From the NCBI RefSeq assembly GCF_030384665.1, contig NC_083677.1, positions 310,001 to 374,000 of the forward strand: a stretch of 64,000 bases of DNA. Reading direction: 5' to 3'. Shown here piece by piece: positions 26,834-35,836 of the stretch. The DNA is from Lodderomyces elongisporus (lineage: Eukaryota; Ascomycota; Pichiomycetes; Serinales; Debaryomycetaceae). The notes under the pieces were generated by a model. The model searched no databases. It was not told where the DNA came from and saw nothing but the letters and a program-made list of their open reading frames with translations. The position numbers and the translations under genes were made by a program. Numbering within the stretch: position 1 is the first letter of the stretch; every line of letters starts with the position of its first letter.

Positions 26834-28582
26834 TCAAGTCGACATCAAAACCAACTTTTTACTCTTTTTCAGCCTTTTCTCCTTTGCTTTAAGTATCATC
26901 TCTTGGATTTCTTCGGCATCTTTTTCTAAGTCGTCTGTCCCATCGTCATCGTCAGAATGTACTTTGATTCTCGTGCCCCAAACAGTTGTTTCGTATCTAC
27001 CACCCTTATCAGATTCGGCAACACCATGATCAACTCCAATCCCATTGGTACCGGCATCTCCATCAATGTCCGCGTCAGTTGGACTAGTTTGATTACTTAA
27101 TGACAAAGAGTCAAAAGTATCAATAAACCTGCGACGCCCGTAGCTTCCAGTATCATAATCGTTGTATTCCAGATCAGAAAGATCATTTCCATGCATGAAG
27201 AATCGTTTAAGTTTAACTTCCTCATTGTCGAGTGCTCGTTTCCTGTTCATTTCTTCTCTCAATTGTTTCTTTTTAGAAGCCTTGCTTCGCTTTTGTAAAT
27301 CATTTCCAAATAGTGACCAGCTTTCGGAATCGATTATTCCCTCCCAGTTGCATTGTATAAAGCTTACCTGCGATCCAATTGGTAAATGGCCCAAATACTT
27401 GTGATGCTGAATGGTGTCTGAATCTAATACTTCAACTTTGATATCTTCAATTTTGGCAACAATTGACGTTGGAAGAAGTTCGTATTGATTACCACTGGAG
27501 TGCTTCAACACTTTGAAATCAAAAGGAGATAGGAAATAGTTACATCCGGTTGTGTAATAGAAAAACTTTTTTGCAGCTACTGCCGAGTCGTTTTCCAGAG
27601 GCATGATTTGATCATCTATATTGAATGGTGCTGTCCATTGTGATAGAAGCTGATCAATATGCTGTACTCCTTTTGGCACCATTTCCTTATCTTCATCATC
27701 AACTGCAAGTACCAACATTCGTTCCATTTCAAAGAAATCGAGGAGGTATTGTTGGTCGCCTTTGTAAAACCTGAAATAAGGAGCTGTCAATATATCCCTT
27801 GCGTCTGGAAAATCAGAAGCGGTAGCAGACTCGAGTACTGGTGTTGCAAGTTGATTTTGTCGTTCCATCAATTTCAAAATGACATCTTCTCCGACGCGGG
27901 GTCGTTCAAAACACTCATCCGAAATGATAACTGGCCTCAAGTTTCGGACATATTCAAAACAAATGGGACAATGGCCATCATTAGCCATCAACCGCAAACA
28001 GCACAAAAGACACAAAACGTGGCCCCCAGCACAGATCATTCGTGGTGCAATCATATCGGAAGATATACATATAGGACAGGTGCTCAGGGGGGCAATAACT
28101 GCTATGACCTTCTCCAAATCAATGGGAAGATTAGGGTCCGAATGCAATAGTTGCGGTGTATAACGTTCATGAACAACAAACTTGAAGTTGACACTCAAGA
28201 ACCTCATCCCTGTAAGCTCCACTCTTCGACCATCTTGCTTATTTTTGCTCGGTCTTCTCTTGGTCCGCTCTCTATGTTTACTTTGTTGATATTCTTCTGT
28301 ATCGCGATATGACTGAAAATTCATTAGGTGACTTATGGAAACTTGATTTTTGCGGTTTTTCTTGCCATTACTGGGAGGTCGATTAGTGTGGTCTTGGTTG
28401 CTCTTGCTCTTGCTTGTGTTCTTGCTATTGCCCTTGTTGTTGTTATTACTACTGCTATTGCTATTCCATGATTGTGCTAATTGTCGTGGTTGCTCCAATC
28501 GTACCACGTTTGCAGTGGCGATTGTATTTGCGTTTGCGTCTGAAGTTGCATTTGAAGTTGCATTCGAATGGAACCCCATCAT
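26834..28582 (-). CDS. MAG2: RING-finger protein of the MAG2/RNF10 family (582 aa)
   Basis: Probable ubiquitin ligase of the Mag2/RNF10 family, which acts on stalled or collided small ribosomal subunits. A C3HC4 RING lies at about residues 169-208 (C169, C172, C184, H188, C191, C194, C205, C208), preceded by the family's FLSVNFKFVVHERYTPQL segment. The N-terminal 120 residues are Asn/Ser/Lys-rich, and the C-terminus is basic with acidic patches. The open frame extends 22 codons further to a TTG; I start at the first ATG of the ATGATG pair at 28582. The C-A-G-G-H spacing in the RING is one residue longer than the common C-G-H. Family membership is fairly certain; the orthologue name rests on remembered similarity. 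Confidence 0.75.
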   Translation of the reverse strand: MMGFHSNATSNATSDANANTIATANVVRLEQPRQLAQSWNSNSSSNNNNKGNSKNTSKSKSNQDHTNRPPSNGKKNRKNQVSISHLMNFQSYRDTEEYQQSKHRERTKRRPSKNKQDGRRVELTGMRFLSVNFKFVVHERYTPQLLHSDPNLPIDLEKVIAVIAPLSTCPICISSDMIAPRMICAGGHVLCLLCCLRLMANDGHCPICFEYVRNLRPVIISDECFERPRVGEDVILKLMERQNQLATPVLESATASDFPDARDILTAPYFRFYKGDQQYLLDFFEMERMLVLAVDDEDKEMVPKGVQHIDQLLSQWTAPFNIDDQIMPLENDSAVAAKKFFYYTTGCNYFLSPFDFKVLKHSSGNQYELLPTSIVAKIEDIKVEVLDSDTIQHHKYLGHLPIGSQVSFIQCNWEGIIDSESWSLFGNDLQKRSKASKKKQLREEMNRKRALDNEEVKLKRFFMHGNDLSDLEYNDYDTGSYGRRRFIDTFDSLSLSNQTSPTDADIDGDAGTNGIGVDHGVAESDKGGRYETTVWGTRIKVHSDDDDGTDDLEKDAEEIQEMILKAKEKRLKKSKKLVLMST

Positions 28583-29097
28583 ATGATATGTTTTAGTTAC
28601 GTGAAAATAGTGTGAGACTACCTCAAGAAATAAAAAAAAAGGAACCAAATGAAAGGTTTGGTTTTTAATTTCTTCTAATTAAAAAGAAATGTAAAGAATG
28701 CAATGTAGAAGATGGCTCCCTTCTCAAACGTGGAATGGGAGGCTGTCGCGCAAACGTGTGGGTCCACGTGACACTTCCCCCGCGGATAGCGTTAGAAATA
28801 TAAGAGAATGAAAACTAATTTAGGTTGAAGGAAAAAAGGAGAAGAAAAAAAAAAGGAATATGTAATGAAAAACGTGTAGTGAGTGGGTCTTGCTTATAGA
28901 TGCGTAAACGAGTACACATTCGATTCATATAAATCTACATCAACTTTGAAACAGATTAGGAATCAGAAATCAATAATATATCAATTGTTCACACTAAACG
29001 GCATCTCCATTCTCATTTTCCTTTCCTTTCCCCTTCACACACACTCACTCACCTCCCTAACTGACCTCCCCAACTAAACTATATATTCAATTTTCCA
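28583..29097. other. Divergent promoter region MAG2 / SPC2
   Basis: 515 bp shared by two divergent genes. It has one GC-richer island (about 28740-28790) carrying a CACGTGAC box, and is otherwise A- or CT-rich. A pyrimidine-rich CACACACTCACTCACCTCCC stretch lies 60 bp before the SPC2 ATG. Confidence 0.7.
28765..28772. promoter_or_regulatory. Cbf1-type site (GTCACGTG on the minus strand)
   Basis: CACGTGAC, the RTCACGTG consensus of the bHLH factor Cbf1 read on the minus strand. It lies in the middle of the MAG2/SPC2 divergent promoter, inside the only GC-rich patch of that spacer. Role inferred from the motif only. Confidence 0.45.
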
Positions 29098-29580
29098 ATG
29101 TCATTAAAGAAAGCCAATATTAATTCCGTCAAGGATTTGCACAAACATACAGATGAACAGCTTGGATCCATACTTCAACAATTGGGTTACGAGGAATCGT
29201 TCACACTTACCGACATTAAACTAGGATTAGGACTCGTAAGTGTTGCTATTGCGGGCTTACTTTTTCTAGCTGATAAGAAATACGAATTCAAGGATATTTA
29301 TGGGCTTACAGCTGCTTCATGCTTTATATATGCTATTCTCAATGGAGTATTGTTTTTAGTGAATAGAAAGTACAAAAATGTTAAATATATTGGCTATTCA
29401 AAGGGAAATAAACTTGTGATAGCAACAGAAACAACCAAGTATGATCCAATATACTTTCTCACGATCAATGGGAAAAGAGCACAGATTCCATTTAGTAAAA
29501 TTTATGATTCTATTGGATACTTAGATAGGGACGAGTTTTCGAAATTGTTGTCACGCGAAATCAATAAAAAAGATGAATAA
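29098..29580 (+). CDS. SPC2: SPC2, signal peptidase complex subunit 2
   Basis: Small ER membrane subunit of the signal peptidase complex (SPC25 in animals), which aids the contact between peptidase and translocon. 160 residues. A cytosolic N-terminal helix with D-EQLGSILQQLGY-EESFTLTDIKL leads into two closely spaced membrane segments (about 45-62 and 70-90), with a short polar turn between them, followed by a cytosolic C-terminal domain with KYDPIYFLTI and the Lys-rich end. Size and topology fit the family (178 residues in S. cerevisiae). The ATG at 29098 is the first in frame. Divergent from MAG2. Confidence 0.85.
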   Translation: MSLKKANINSVKDLHKHTDEQLGSILQQLGYEESFTLTDIKLGLGLVSVAIAGLLFLADKKYEFKDIYGLTAASCFIYAILNGVLFLVNRKYKNVKYIGYSKGNKLVIATETTKYDPIYFLTINGKRAQIPFSKIYDSIGYLDRDEFSKLLSREINKKDE

Positions 29581-30113
29581 ATAGTTCTATAGAGAAGGAA
29601 AAGAGGATGGAATATTAATAATTCATTGATATCGAGGACTGCATATCTAATTCTGTTTTGCCTTATTGTCTATTTTTTTGTTTTTTTGTTGTTTTTTTTT
29701 TATTGTTTTCCGTCTTTATATGTTATATTCAAATTTGGTTATACTTTAATCTTGAATTTTTGGAAAGAAATTGTGGAATATCCGGGCAAAATTATAATCA
29801 ACACTTGGTTCACATGTCCACTCATGTTGAATTTGTTCAGAATTTCCAGTTTAGAAAATTCATTTGCAATGTTGAAATTGGATTTCGATATTTACCAATT
29901 TTTTGCCAACATTTGATTTCAATTTTTCTGTCTGTTTTAATCCACGTCAACATTTGGCAACAGCGATTTTTTCTTATTACTGAATGTTTAGTGAAAGTGT
30001 ATATTGTAAAATCAAACGGAAAAAGAAAGTAAAATAATAGAGAAGGAGATAGGAAAATAAGAAAAGAAGAAAGCAAGAAAAGGCATCAAACTACTTATTC
30101 TGTATATTTAATT
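29581..30113. other. Convergent 3' region SPC2 / short-chain dehydrogenase
   Basis: AT-rich, with long T runs near 29670-29700. No conserved open frame or RNA was recognised. Confidence 0.65.
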
Positions 30114-31070
30114 TTAATGTTGTGTCTCTTTAACTTTTTCGTCCATCTCGCTTATCCAGCGACAAAAGTCTTGTACAAACATTGGTGCTGTTCGAACACC
30201 AGGTAGAAAGTTGGCATAAAATGGTTCTGCCAAGCATCCCATGTACCCAATATCTACTTTGTCAATGATTGTCTTTGCCAACTCAACATGTTTCACAACC
30301 GGTGCAACCAATTGCTTTGTTGGCTTGACATCTTTAAACAACTCTGTATCCATTTGACCAGGTGTCACCAATAATAGTCGAATCAAAGGGTATTGCTTAA
30401 GTTCCTGCTGAAGCGAGTCATGCAACATTATTTGGGCAGCCTTTGAGGCCGAATAGGTTGACAAATTTCGTGGAGCAAATACTCCTAAAATTGACGAAAT
30501 TGTAACTATAGAGAGTTTGCCATGCTTATTATTCTTGAGGTGCTTATCTAGTACTTTTTGAAGTATCATGACTTGCAGTAAAGTGTTAACTGTAAACACC
30601 TTCTTCACATCAACAAAACTTGTGTTAACCAATGACTTGTTGTCTCTAATGCCTGCATTGTTGATGAGAACACTCAAGTACCGACCACTTTCCTCCAAGT
30701 CTAAGATCAATTTTTCCATTGTCTTTTCCAACGCATCTTCGTTTTGCAAATCGCATGGTATATAATGCATATTCACATCCTTCTCTCGTGGCGCTTGTCT
30801 ATCCAAAACATAAACGACAACTTGCTTTTCCAAAAGTTCCTTGACAAGCTCAAACCCCAACCCATTTGAGCCCCCAGTGACCAATGCAATATCAGACGCA
30901 CCTAAGTTTCCCCACCTCCCCGAAGGCAAATTATACTGCCGTATAAGACGACTTATGTATCTAAGTAAAAGCAAGGTCGTAAATATAGCTAAAAGTATGC
31001 AAATGTTTGAAGTGGATGGAGTATATGGAATAGCAAGCAGTCCACCATTGTTAGTATCAAAAAAGTTCAT
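30114..31070 (-). CDS. Membrane-anchored short-chain dehydrogenase/reductase (318 aa)
   Basis: NAD(P)-dependent oxidoreductase of the classical SDR family; the substrate is unknown, but the domain plan resembles the 17-beta-hydroxysteroid/retinol dehydrogenase group. An N-terminal hydrophobic segment (about residues 22-38) precedes the Rossmann fold. The cofactor motif TGGSNGLG lies at 65-72, NNAG at 137-140, the catalytic Ser at about 192-193, and YSASK at 206-210 (catalytic Tyr206, Lys210), followed by VTPGQMDTELF. All key residues are present, so the enzyme should be active. Asp90 at the end of strand 2 favours NAD(H), which is an inference. The ATG at 31070 starts the membrane segment. 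Tandem with DPH2 on the same strand. Confidence 0.85.
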   Translation of the reverse strand: MNFFDTNNGGLLAIPYTPSTSNICILLAIFTTLLLLRYISRLIRQYNLPSGRWGNLGASDIALVTGGSNGLGFELVKELLEKQVVVYVLDRQAPREKDVNMHYIPCDLQNEDALEKTMEKLILDLEESGRYLSVLINNAGIRDNKSLVNTSFVDVKKVFTVNTLLQVMILQKVLDKHLKNNKHGKLSIVTISSILGVFAPRNLSTYSASKAAQIMLHDSLQQELKQYPLIRLLLVTPGQMDTELFKDVKPTKQLVAPVVKHVELAKTIIDKVDIGYMGCLAEPFYANFLPGVRTAPMFVQDFCRWISEMDEKVKETQH

Positions 31071-31671
31071 TTTATCATCAATTGATTTAGTTTACTATTA
31101 TTTTTTCAATTTGTTTTTTTTTTTTGTAATTTTTTGGTTTTTTTCACTTCGAGAACCCACCTACACGCAGTATGCCGTCTTACTTACTGGATCAACAGGA
31201 AACCAAAATGATTTGCTTTTATAAAAGCCTCTTTCAACGGTAGGAAAATGTTGAATCTCTAGTTCAAAAATAGAAATAGAAAGGGCAGAAACAGCAGCGT
31301 AAGTGCCTTGAGAAGCAATGTCTGATAGTTTTCGAACTGCAGGAGAACAGCTTCGATAGGAAAACACTTTAGATAGCAAAGAAGTTCAAAATCACCCAAT
31401 CACCAAAACAACTCAATGACCAAAACAATCCAATCAGTCAAGTGGTAAAAGAGTTTCAAGAGACTTTTGTATTCTTTTTTTCTTCTTTTTTCTTCCTTTT
31501 TGCCAAAAATTCTATAGTTTTCACTAGAGCTATGACTCGCATAAGATCATACTAAAAAAAAAAAAAAGAAAAATAAACATAAAAACAAAAACAAAAACAA
31601 AATATCAAAAAATCACGAAATAAAGATAATTCCGCGTATCAATTAATTATTTACATATACAATCACTATTT
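31071..31671. other. Spacer between the dehydrogenase and DPH2
   Basis: 601 bp: promoter of the dehydrogenase and 3' flank of DPH2. T-rich tracts near 31110-31145 and 31470-31505, and a poly-A run at about 31553-31567. A 72-codon open frame on the minus strand (31161-31379) has no ATG at its start and no recognisable similarity. Confidence 0.65.
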
Positions 31672-33234
31672 CTAATTTGCTCCCTTTTTTTGGGTTGTGT
31701 CAAATTCGTACCCACGAGCAATACCTCGTCTACCTTCCTCAAGTACCGATCCCTCATCTGACTTATCATTGTTACTTGCCAAGTCGCTACCTAAACCGGT
31801 CCATTGTCTTTGCTGCAAAAACATAGCAGATGTGCTTACTGTATTTCGAATGGCAATGGCATTGGCCGACCTCTTTACAAGCTCGTTAGAATCGTCATTC
31901 TGTATAGTTAAGTGATTAAGTTGTCGTAATGGTCTTGATGTACTAACAAAAGTACCCGTGACCGGATCAAATTCTGGTTCTTCGTCGGAGCTAGCATCAC
32001 CATCATTATCTTCTTCATCGTCATTACTTGCACCTCTTGTAATTTCTTCTTGATAGTTTTCAATCACACTTTGGTAGTCAGTCACCCATTTGCCAGTCCA
32101 CGAAAGCTCATCACTGAGTCCAAGGAGTAATTCATAAGGCGTGATAATTGGTTTGTAAAATTCGTTGTTTTGATCAATCACAATTCCCAGATGATCACAT
32201 CCCAAGATGCACCATACGTCAATGCTCTCAAAGTTTGCAAGCTTGGCCACATTGGGTTTTCCAACAACGAATATGTAATGTTTTTTACCTGCAGCCTTGA
32301 TTCTATCCTTTATGGTATTGATAAGTAACTTGGTATTGGTCAAAGATAAAGTGTTTACCAAAATACCAATTGTCCCCGACGATCGCGCCACATGGACTAA
32401 TTTGTAGCGCCTCATCAAATTGGGGAACGGACCCTGTGACATTTGATTGTTCCCTGGGTCGTATGTAGTAACAGAAGCAAAATTTGTAGTGAGCTGTAGC
32501 AATCTGGGCGCCTCGGGAACGGTAATGTGAAATAAATGGTAATCTGAAACTTCTTGCACGGACAATGTTCGATTAAAGTTCATATGCTCTGCAGATGATG
32601 GCTGGTAATCTACAATATTGGCATTTTTCAAATCAGCAATTTCGATTTGCTCATACTCATTAGATAGTTTTTGTTTTAAATTTGAAAGAATATAGGTATG
32701 TGGAGCATCCGCCATCAAAATAACTCTATCCTCTTTGGAGTACCGGCTTCTAAATTGCAGCAACACCTGTTCCTCATCGATCAGTGGTTTTCCCAATACA
32801 TATATAGCCAGCAACTTGGCAACATCGTTCAAACATGCGTCTCCAAAATGGACAACAAGATCACTGCCAACATGCTCTGCAGCTACCTCATCAACACAAC
32901 ATGCAGAGTATGAAGTATCTGCGAGAACCCAGATTTTTTGCTGATCAGAATCAGAGTTGTTCAAGTTCAATTTCTTTTGAAGGTAATAGACTATGGAAGC
33001 GGAATCTGCAATTAGGTCATCGGGGAATTGTAATGTGATGTGCCTAAACTTTGGTTTTCCTTTGCTTGTGCTTGTGTCTTTGTCTGTTTCAGTGTCCGTT
33101 TCTGTTTCTGCAAGTTTCTCAGCTAATTTATCCAACGCATAGTATTGCACAACATCTTCTCGTCGCAGCTTGGTTGATGATTGTACTTTGGCATATGAAT
33201 AGTCGGAATTGGTTGATAATACTGGCGCTTGCAT
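31672..33234 (-). CDS. DPH2: DPH2, diphthamide biosynthesis radical-SAM subunit
   Basis: Partner of Dph1 in the first step of diphthamide synthesis, transfer of a 3-amino-3-carboxypropyl group to a histidine of elongation factor 2. 520 residues from the ATG at 33234. The open frame continues 70 codons upstream through a Phe-rich translation of AT repeats to a TTG, which I reject. The family core is ADTSYSACCVDEVAAEHV with Cys112 and Cys113, and VVHFGDACL with Cys134. A later WCILGCDHLG supplies the third-domain cysteine region, followed by ITPYELLLGL. The CC-VDEVAAEHV form distinguishes Dph2 from Dph1. A Thr/Asp/Glu microsatellite-like stretch (about residues 43-58) is a local expansion, and an acidic linker lies near the C-terminus. 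Confidence 0.92.
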   Translation of the reverse strand: MQAPVLSTNSDYSYAKVQSSTKLRREDVVQYYALDKLAEKLAETETDTETDKDTSTSKGKPKFRHITLQFPDDLIADSASIVYYLQKKLNLNNSDSDQQKIWVLADTSYSACCVDEVAAEHVGSDLVVHFGDACLNDVAKLLAIYVLGKPLIDEEQVLLQFRSRYSKEDRVILMADAPHTYILSNLKQKLSNEYEQIEIADLKNANIVDYQPSSAEHMNFNRTLSVQEVSDYHLFHITVPEAPRLLQLTTNFASVTTYDPGNNQMSQGPFPNLMRRYKLVHVARSSGTIGILVNTLSLTNTKLLINTIKDRIKAAGKKHYIFVVGKPNVAKLANFESIDVWCILGCDHLGIVIDQNNEFYKPIITPYELLLGLSDELSWTGKWVTDYQSVIENYQEEITRGASNDDEEDNDGDASSDEEPEFDPVTGTFVSTSRPLRQLNHLTIQNDDSNELVKRSANAIAIRNTVSTSAMFLQQRQWTGLGSDLASNNDKSDEGSVLEEGRRGIARGYEFDTTQKKGAN

Positions 33235-33775
33235 TGTTTCTTGGTTCTTAACTAAAGAAGACGATCGATGAGTGAAAAGTGAAAGTGAGTTTTCTAGAGA
33301 TGCGCTAAGTATAAGTAAAACAAAAATAAAAAAATAAAAAAATAAAAATAAATAAAAGAATAAAAATAATAGAAAAATAAAAATAAATAAAAGAATAAAA
33401 ATAATAGAAAAATAAAAATAAATAAAAAAACAGATTACAATCAAAGAAATAGTGCTGCAAAATGATGGAGCAAATTATCGAGAAAATAAAAATAATGATA
33501 AGAGTGAATATACAAATGCAATAAGCAAATTGAAAAGCTAGTCGATGAAATCTATATCAGAGCTGGTAACAATTTCATAACCAGTTCACTAAAATACATA
33601 GAAATTAAGATAAATGATTTCAAAAAAAAAAAAAAAGAAAGGGAAAATAAGAAGTTTAAAAAACTCTGCTTACCCATCAATCAATATATATACATACATA
33701 TATATATGTATCACAATCTTAGTGGACTGTCTTTTCAGTAGTGGTTCGCCCATAATTTGTATCAGGATCTTTTCC
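33235..33775. other. Spacer upstream of DPH2
   Basis: 541 bp: DPH2 promoter and AIM3-like 3' flank. Dominated by an A-rich minisatellite, with a TATATA-rich patch near 33685-33710. Confidence 0.65.
33317..33430. repeat. A-rich minisatellite (AATAAA-type, ~34-bp higher-order unit)
   Basis: AATAAA/AAAATA units with a repeated longer pattern (…AAAAGAATAAAAATAATAG…) that recurs about 34 bp apart. Lies about 80-195 bp upstream of the DPH2 ATG. Read in the DPH2 frame it gives a spurious Phe/Leu/Ile extension. Confidence 0.88.
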
Positions 33776-35227
33776 TCAATAGTTTCTTCTCTTAATTGGT
33801 GGAGGTGTATCTGCGGTAGGTTTCGACAACGCAGCAGGCTTCGCAGGCTTTTGTGGTTTAAGTGAAGCAGGCTTTAAAGGCTTGGATGGTGGAGGCGGTT
33901 TCTTCTTGTTTATAGACAAGTTTTCAATTTCTTGTGCAATCAGACTTATCTTGCGCTGCGGCATCGGAGGCGGTGAGGATGCATCTTCCACCTTCTCTTG
34001 GTATGTACTGGCAGTTGTTGTAGGTGTTAACGACAAAGACTTTCTGGTTGGTAATGGAGGAGGTGCCAACTCATTTGATTGAGTCGTTTGTGAGGAAGAC
34101 ACCGTCAGGTTCGTTCTAACTTGTTGCAAAGGCGCTGGATTGCGCGCGGGAGGAGGAGCGAACGAGTTGGGACTTGGTAAAGGTCTGCGTGCAGGAGTTG
34201 GTGGTGGTGGCGGCGAGGCTTCTGCTTCCTCTGGTTTTGATTGTGTAGGAGGGTAATTGGGCGGAGCTGCATATGAGTTTGAGCTAGAAACAGTATGATT
34301 GGTGGATACTCTTGATAAATCCAAAGACGATGTGGGTTGGAATGTATTAATTTGTTGTGCAGCAGAATAATTTACCGACTGGGCCTGTGGAGGGACTGAT
34401 GACGGAGCTTGTGTTTGTATATGTGCTGGTTGTTGATTGTTATAATTATAGTTTTGCTGATGATAACTTGGGGGTGGTAGTGGTTGTTGTTGTTGTTGGG
34501 ATGCTAATCCTTGTTGTCCCAATTGAGAAGTTGGGACTGCATATTGCACTTGCTGCTGAGATTGAGGTCTGCTTGGTAATTGCGGATGTGGTTGAGGTGG
34601 TTGTTGTGGTTGAGTTAGTTGCAGTGGTTGTGGTTGTGGTTGTTCGTATTGCGATTGATGTGGTTGACTTTGATACAGTGACTGTTCGCTGGCAGAGTAC
34701 GAAGGTTGTGTTTCATATCTAGGAGGCTGTTGTTCATACACTAGTTGTGGCTGTTGTTGTTGTTGGTGTTGATGTACTTGCTGAGGAGACTGAAACTGCT
34801 GATGCTGCTGCTGCTGAGAGGTGGTTGAATATACTTGTTGCACTCCTACATCACCACTCTGTTGGACCTGAGTAGTATTGGTAGTTGTTGCTGTAACTGC
34901 TGTTGCGTATTTTGACTGACCTCCACGCTCTGGAATGCTATAAGCTCCGACATTTCTTTTCGGTGGTGGTTGATACGATTGTAGAGTCTCTTTACTAGGT
35001 AAAGGTCTAAACCTATATGGTTGCTCCGGTTCAGGTTCTAAGCTGGCTGGTCTATGCGACAGGGACAGTTGTTTGTCATCCTTTTGAGGCGGCACGTATG
35101 TTGTTCCATTCCTCTCTGCCTTGTTCTTCTTGTAAGTTTCATGGCCAGCTTGGCCAAGCTTCTTGGCCCCCTTTCCAATTCCCTTGAAAGTTGCTATACC
35201 AACTGCTTTAAATTGATCCGACGACAT
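33776..35227 (-). CDS. Pro/Gln-rich SH3-ligand protein, AIM3-like (483 aa)
   Basis: Low-complexity cytosolic protein. The N-terminal 40 residues are a conserved-looking amphipathic module (GIATFKGIGKGAKKLGQAGH, then ETYKKNKAERNG) resembling the start of S. cerevisiae Aim3. The middle (about 110-300) is Gln/Pro/Tyr-rich with several poly-Gln runs. The C-terminal 150 residues carry many proline ligands (PPPPPTPARRPLP, PPPLPTRKSL, PPPMPQRKISL, KKPPPPSKPLKP), suited to SH3 domains of actin-patch proteins. The ATG at 35227 begins MSSDQFKAVGI. Aim3 is known to bind endocytic SH3 proteins; assigning this gene to it is an inference from architecture. A verprolin-like or other scaffold is the alternative. 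Confidence 0.6.
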   Translation of the reverse strand: MSSDQFKAVGIATFKGIGKGAKKLGQAGHETYKKNKAERNGTTYVPPQKDDKQLSLSHRPASLEPEPEQPYRFRPLPSKETLQSYQPPPKRNVGAYSIPERGGQSKYATAVTATTTNTTQVQQSGDVGVQQVYSTTSQQQQHQQFQSPQQVHQHQQQQQPQLVYEQQPPRYETQPSYSASEQSLYQSQPHQSQYEQPQPQPLQLTQPQQPPQPHPQLPSRPQSQQQVQYAVPTSQLGQQGLASQQQQQPLPPPSYHQQNYNYNNQQPAHIQTQAPSSVPPQAQSVNYSAAQQINTFQPTSSLDLSRVSTNHTVSSSNSYAAPPNYPPTQSKPEEAEASPPPPPTPARRPLPSPNSFAPPPARNPAPLQQVRTNLTVSSSQTTQSNELAPPPLPTRKSLSLTPTTTASTYQEKVEDASSPPPMPQRKISLIAQEIENLSINKKKPPPPSKPLKPASLKPQKPAKPAALSKPTADTPPPIKRRNY

Positions 35228-35836
35228 TGGTATATATATATATAATGATATATATATATGTGTGTGTGTATGTATATGATATATGTTATATATAGGTAGA
35301 TAAATGGAGGGATAGGTAATTCGATAAATGTATGGTCAGGGAAGAGTTGTCGTCACTGAAATGAAACATTCTAGTTTTTCTAACAATTTAGCTTGTTGAT
35401 TGTGTCACTGCGCCAACCGATTGAAGTGCGGAAATATCTCACTATTGAAAACCAAAGATAAAAAATATATTGAATGCTTTGGAGCACAAAACATTATTAT
35501 TAATCTTGATTTCAATATCGATTTTTAAGTTTTATTTGCATCTTCAATTCTAAGGTGAAAAGAATAATATTACATCACAATTTTAATAGCTTGTAAAAAG
35601 CAGAGTCAATTAGTATCTGGCTGCTACAACAAGCTTGTAAATAGTCGTCACATCTTTCACAAAGTTTAATCAGATATATAAATACGTTTATACATATATA
35701 TATATATATATATGTATGTATATAAATATATACATCTTTCCATAATTACTTTTTCTTCACCTTCATTCATGGTATTATAACTAGTACTTTTATTTTGCAT
35801 CTCTATCCTCCATTTTTTTTCTTCATCTTCTTTAAA
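35228..35836. other. Spacer between AIM3-like gene and FUN26
   Basis: 609 bp with two AT/ATGT dinucleotide-rich patches (35229-35290 and 35684-35735), including a pure (AT) run at about 35694-35713. No gene seen. Confidence 0.65.

Noticed and set aside
26513..27029. Open frames with MKEMKEMKE or SFISFISF repeats
   Set aside because: They are translations of the 9-bp minisatellite on either strand, without similarity beyond the repeat.
28583..28648. 22-residue extension of the MAG2-like gene
   Set aside because: TTG start; the ATGATG at 28577-28582 is the first Met.
31161..31379. 72-codon minus-strand frame between the dehydrogenase and DPH2
   Set aside because: No ATG at its start, low support and no recognised similarity; more likely promoter DNA.
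33235..33444. 70-residue Phe/Leu-rich extension of DPH2
   Set aside because: It begins with TTG and is the translation of an AT-rich minisatellite; the family starts near the ATG at 33234.
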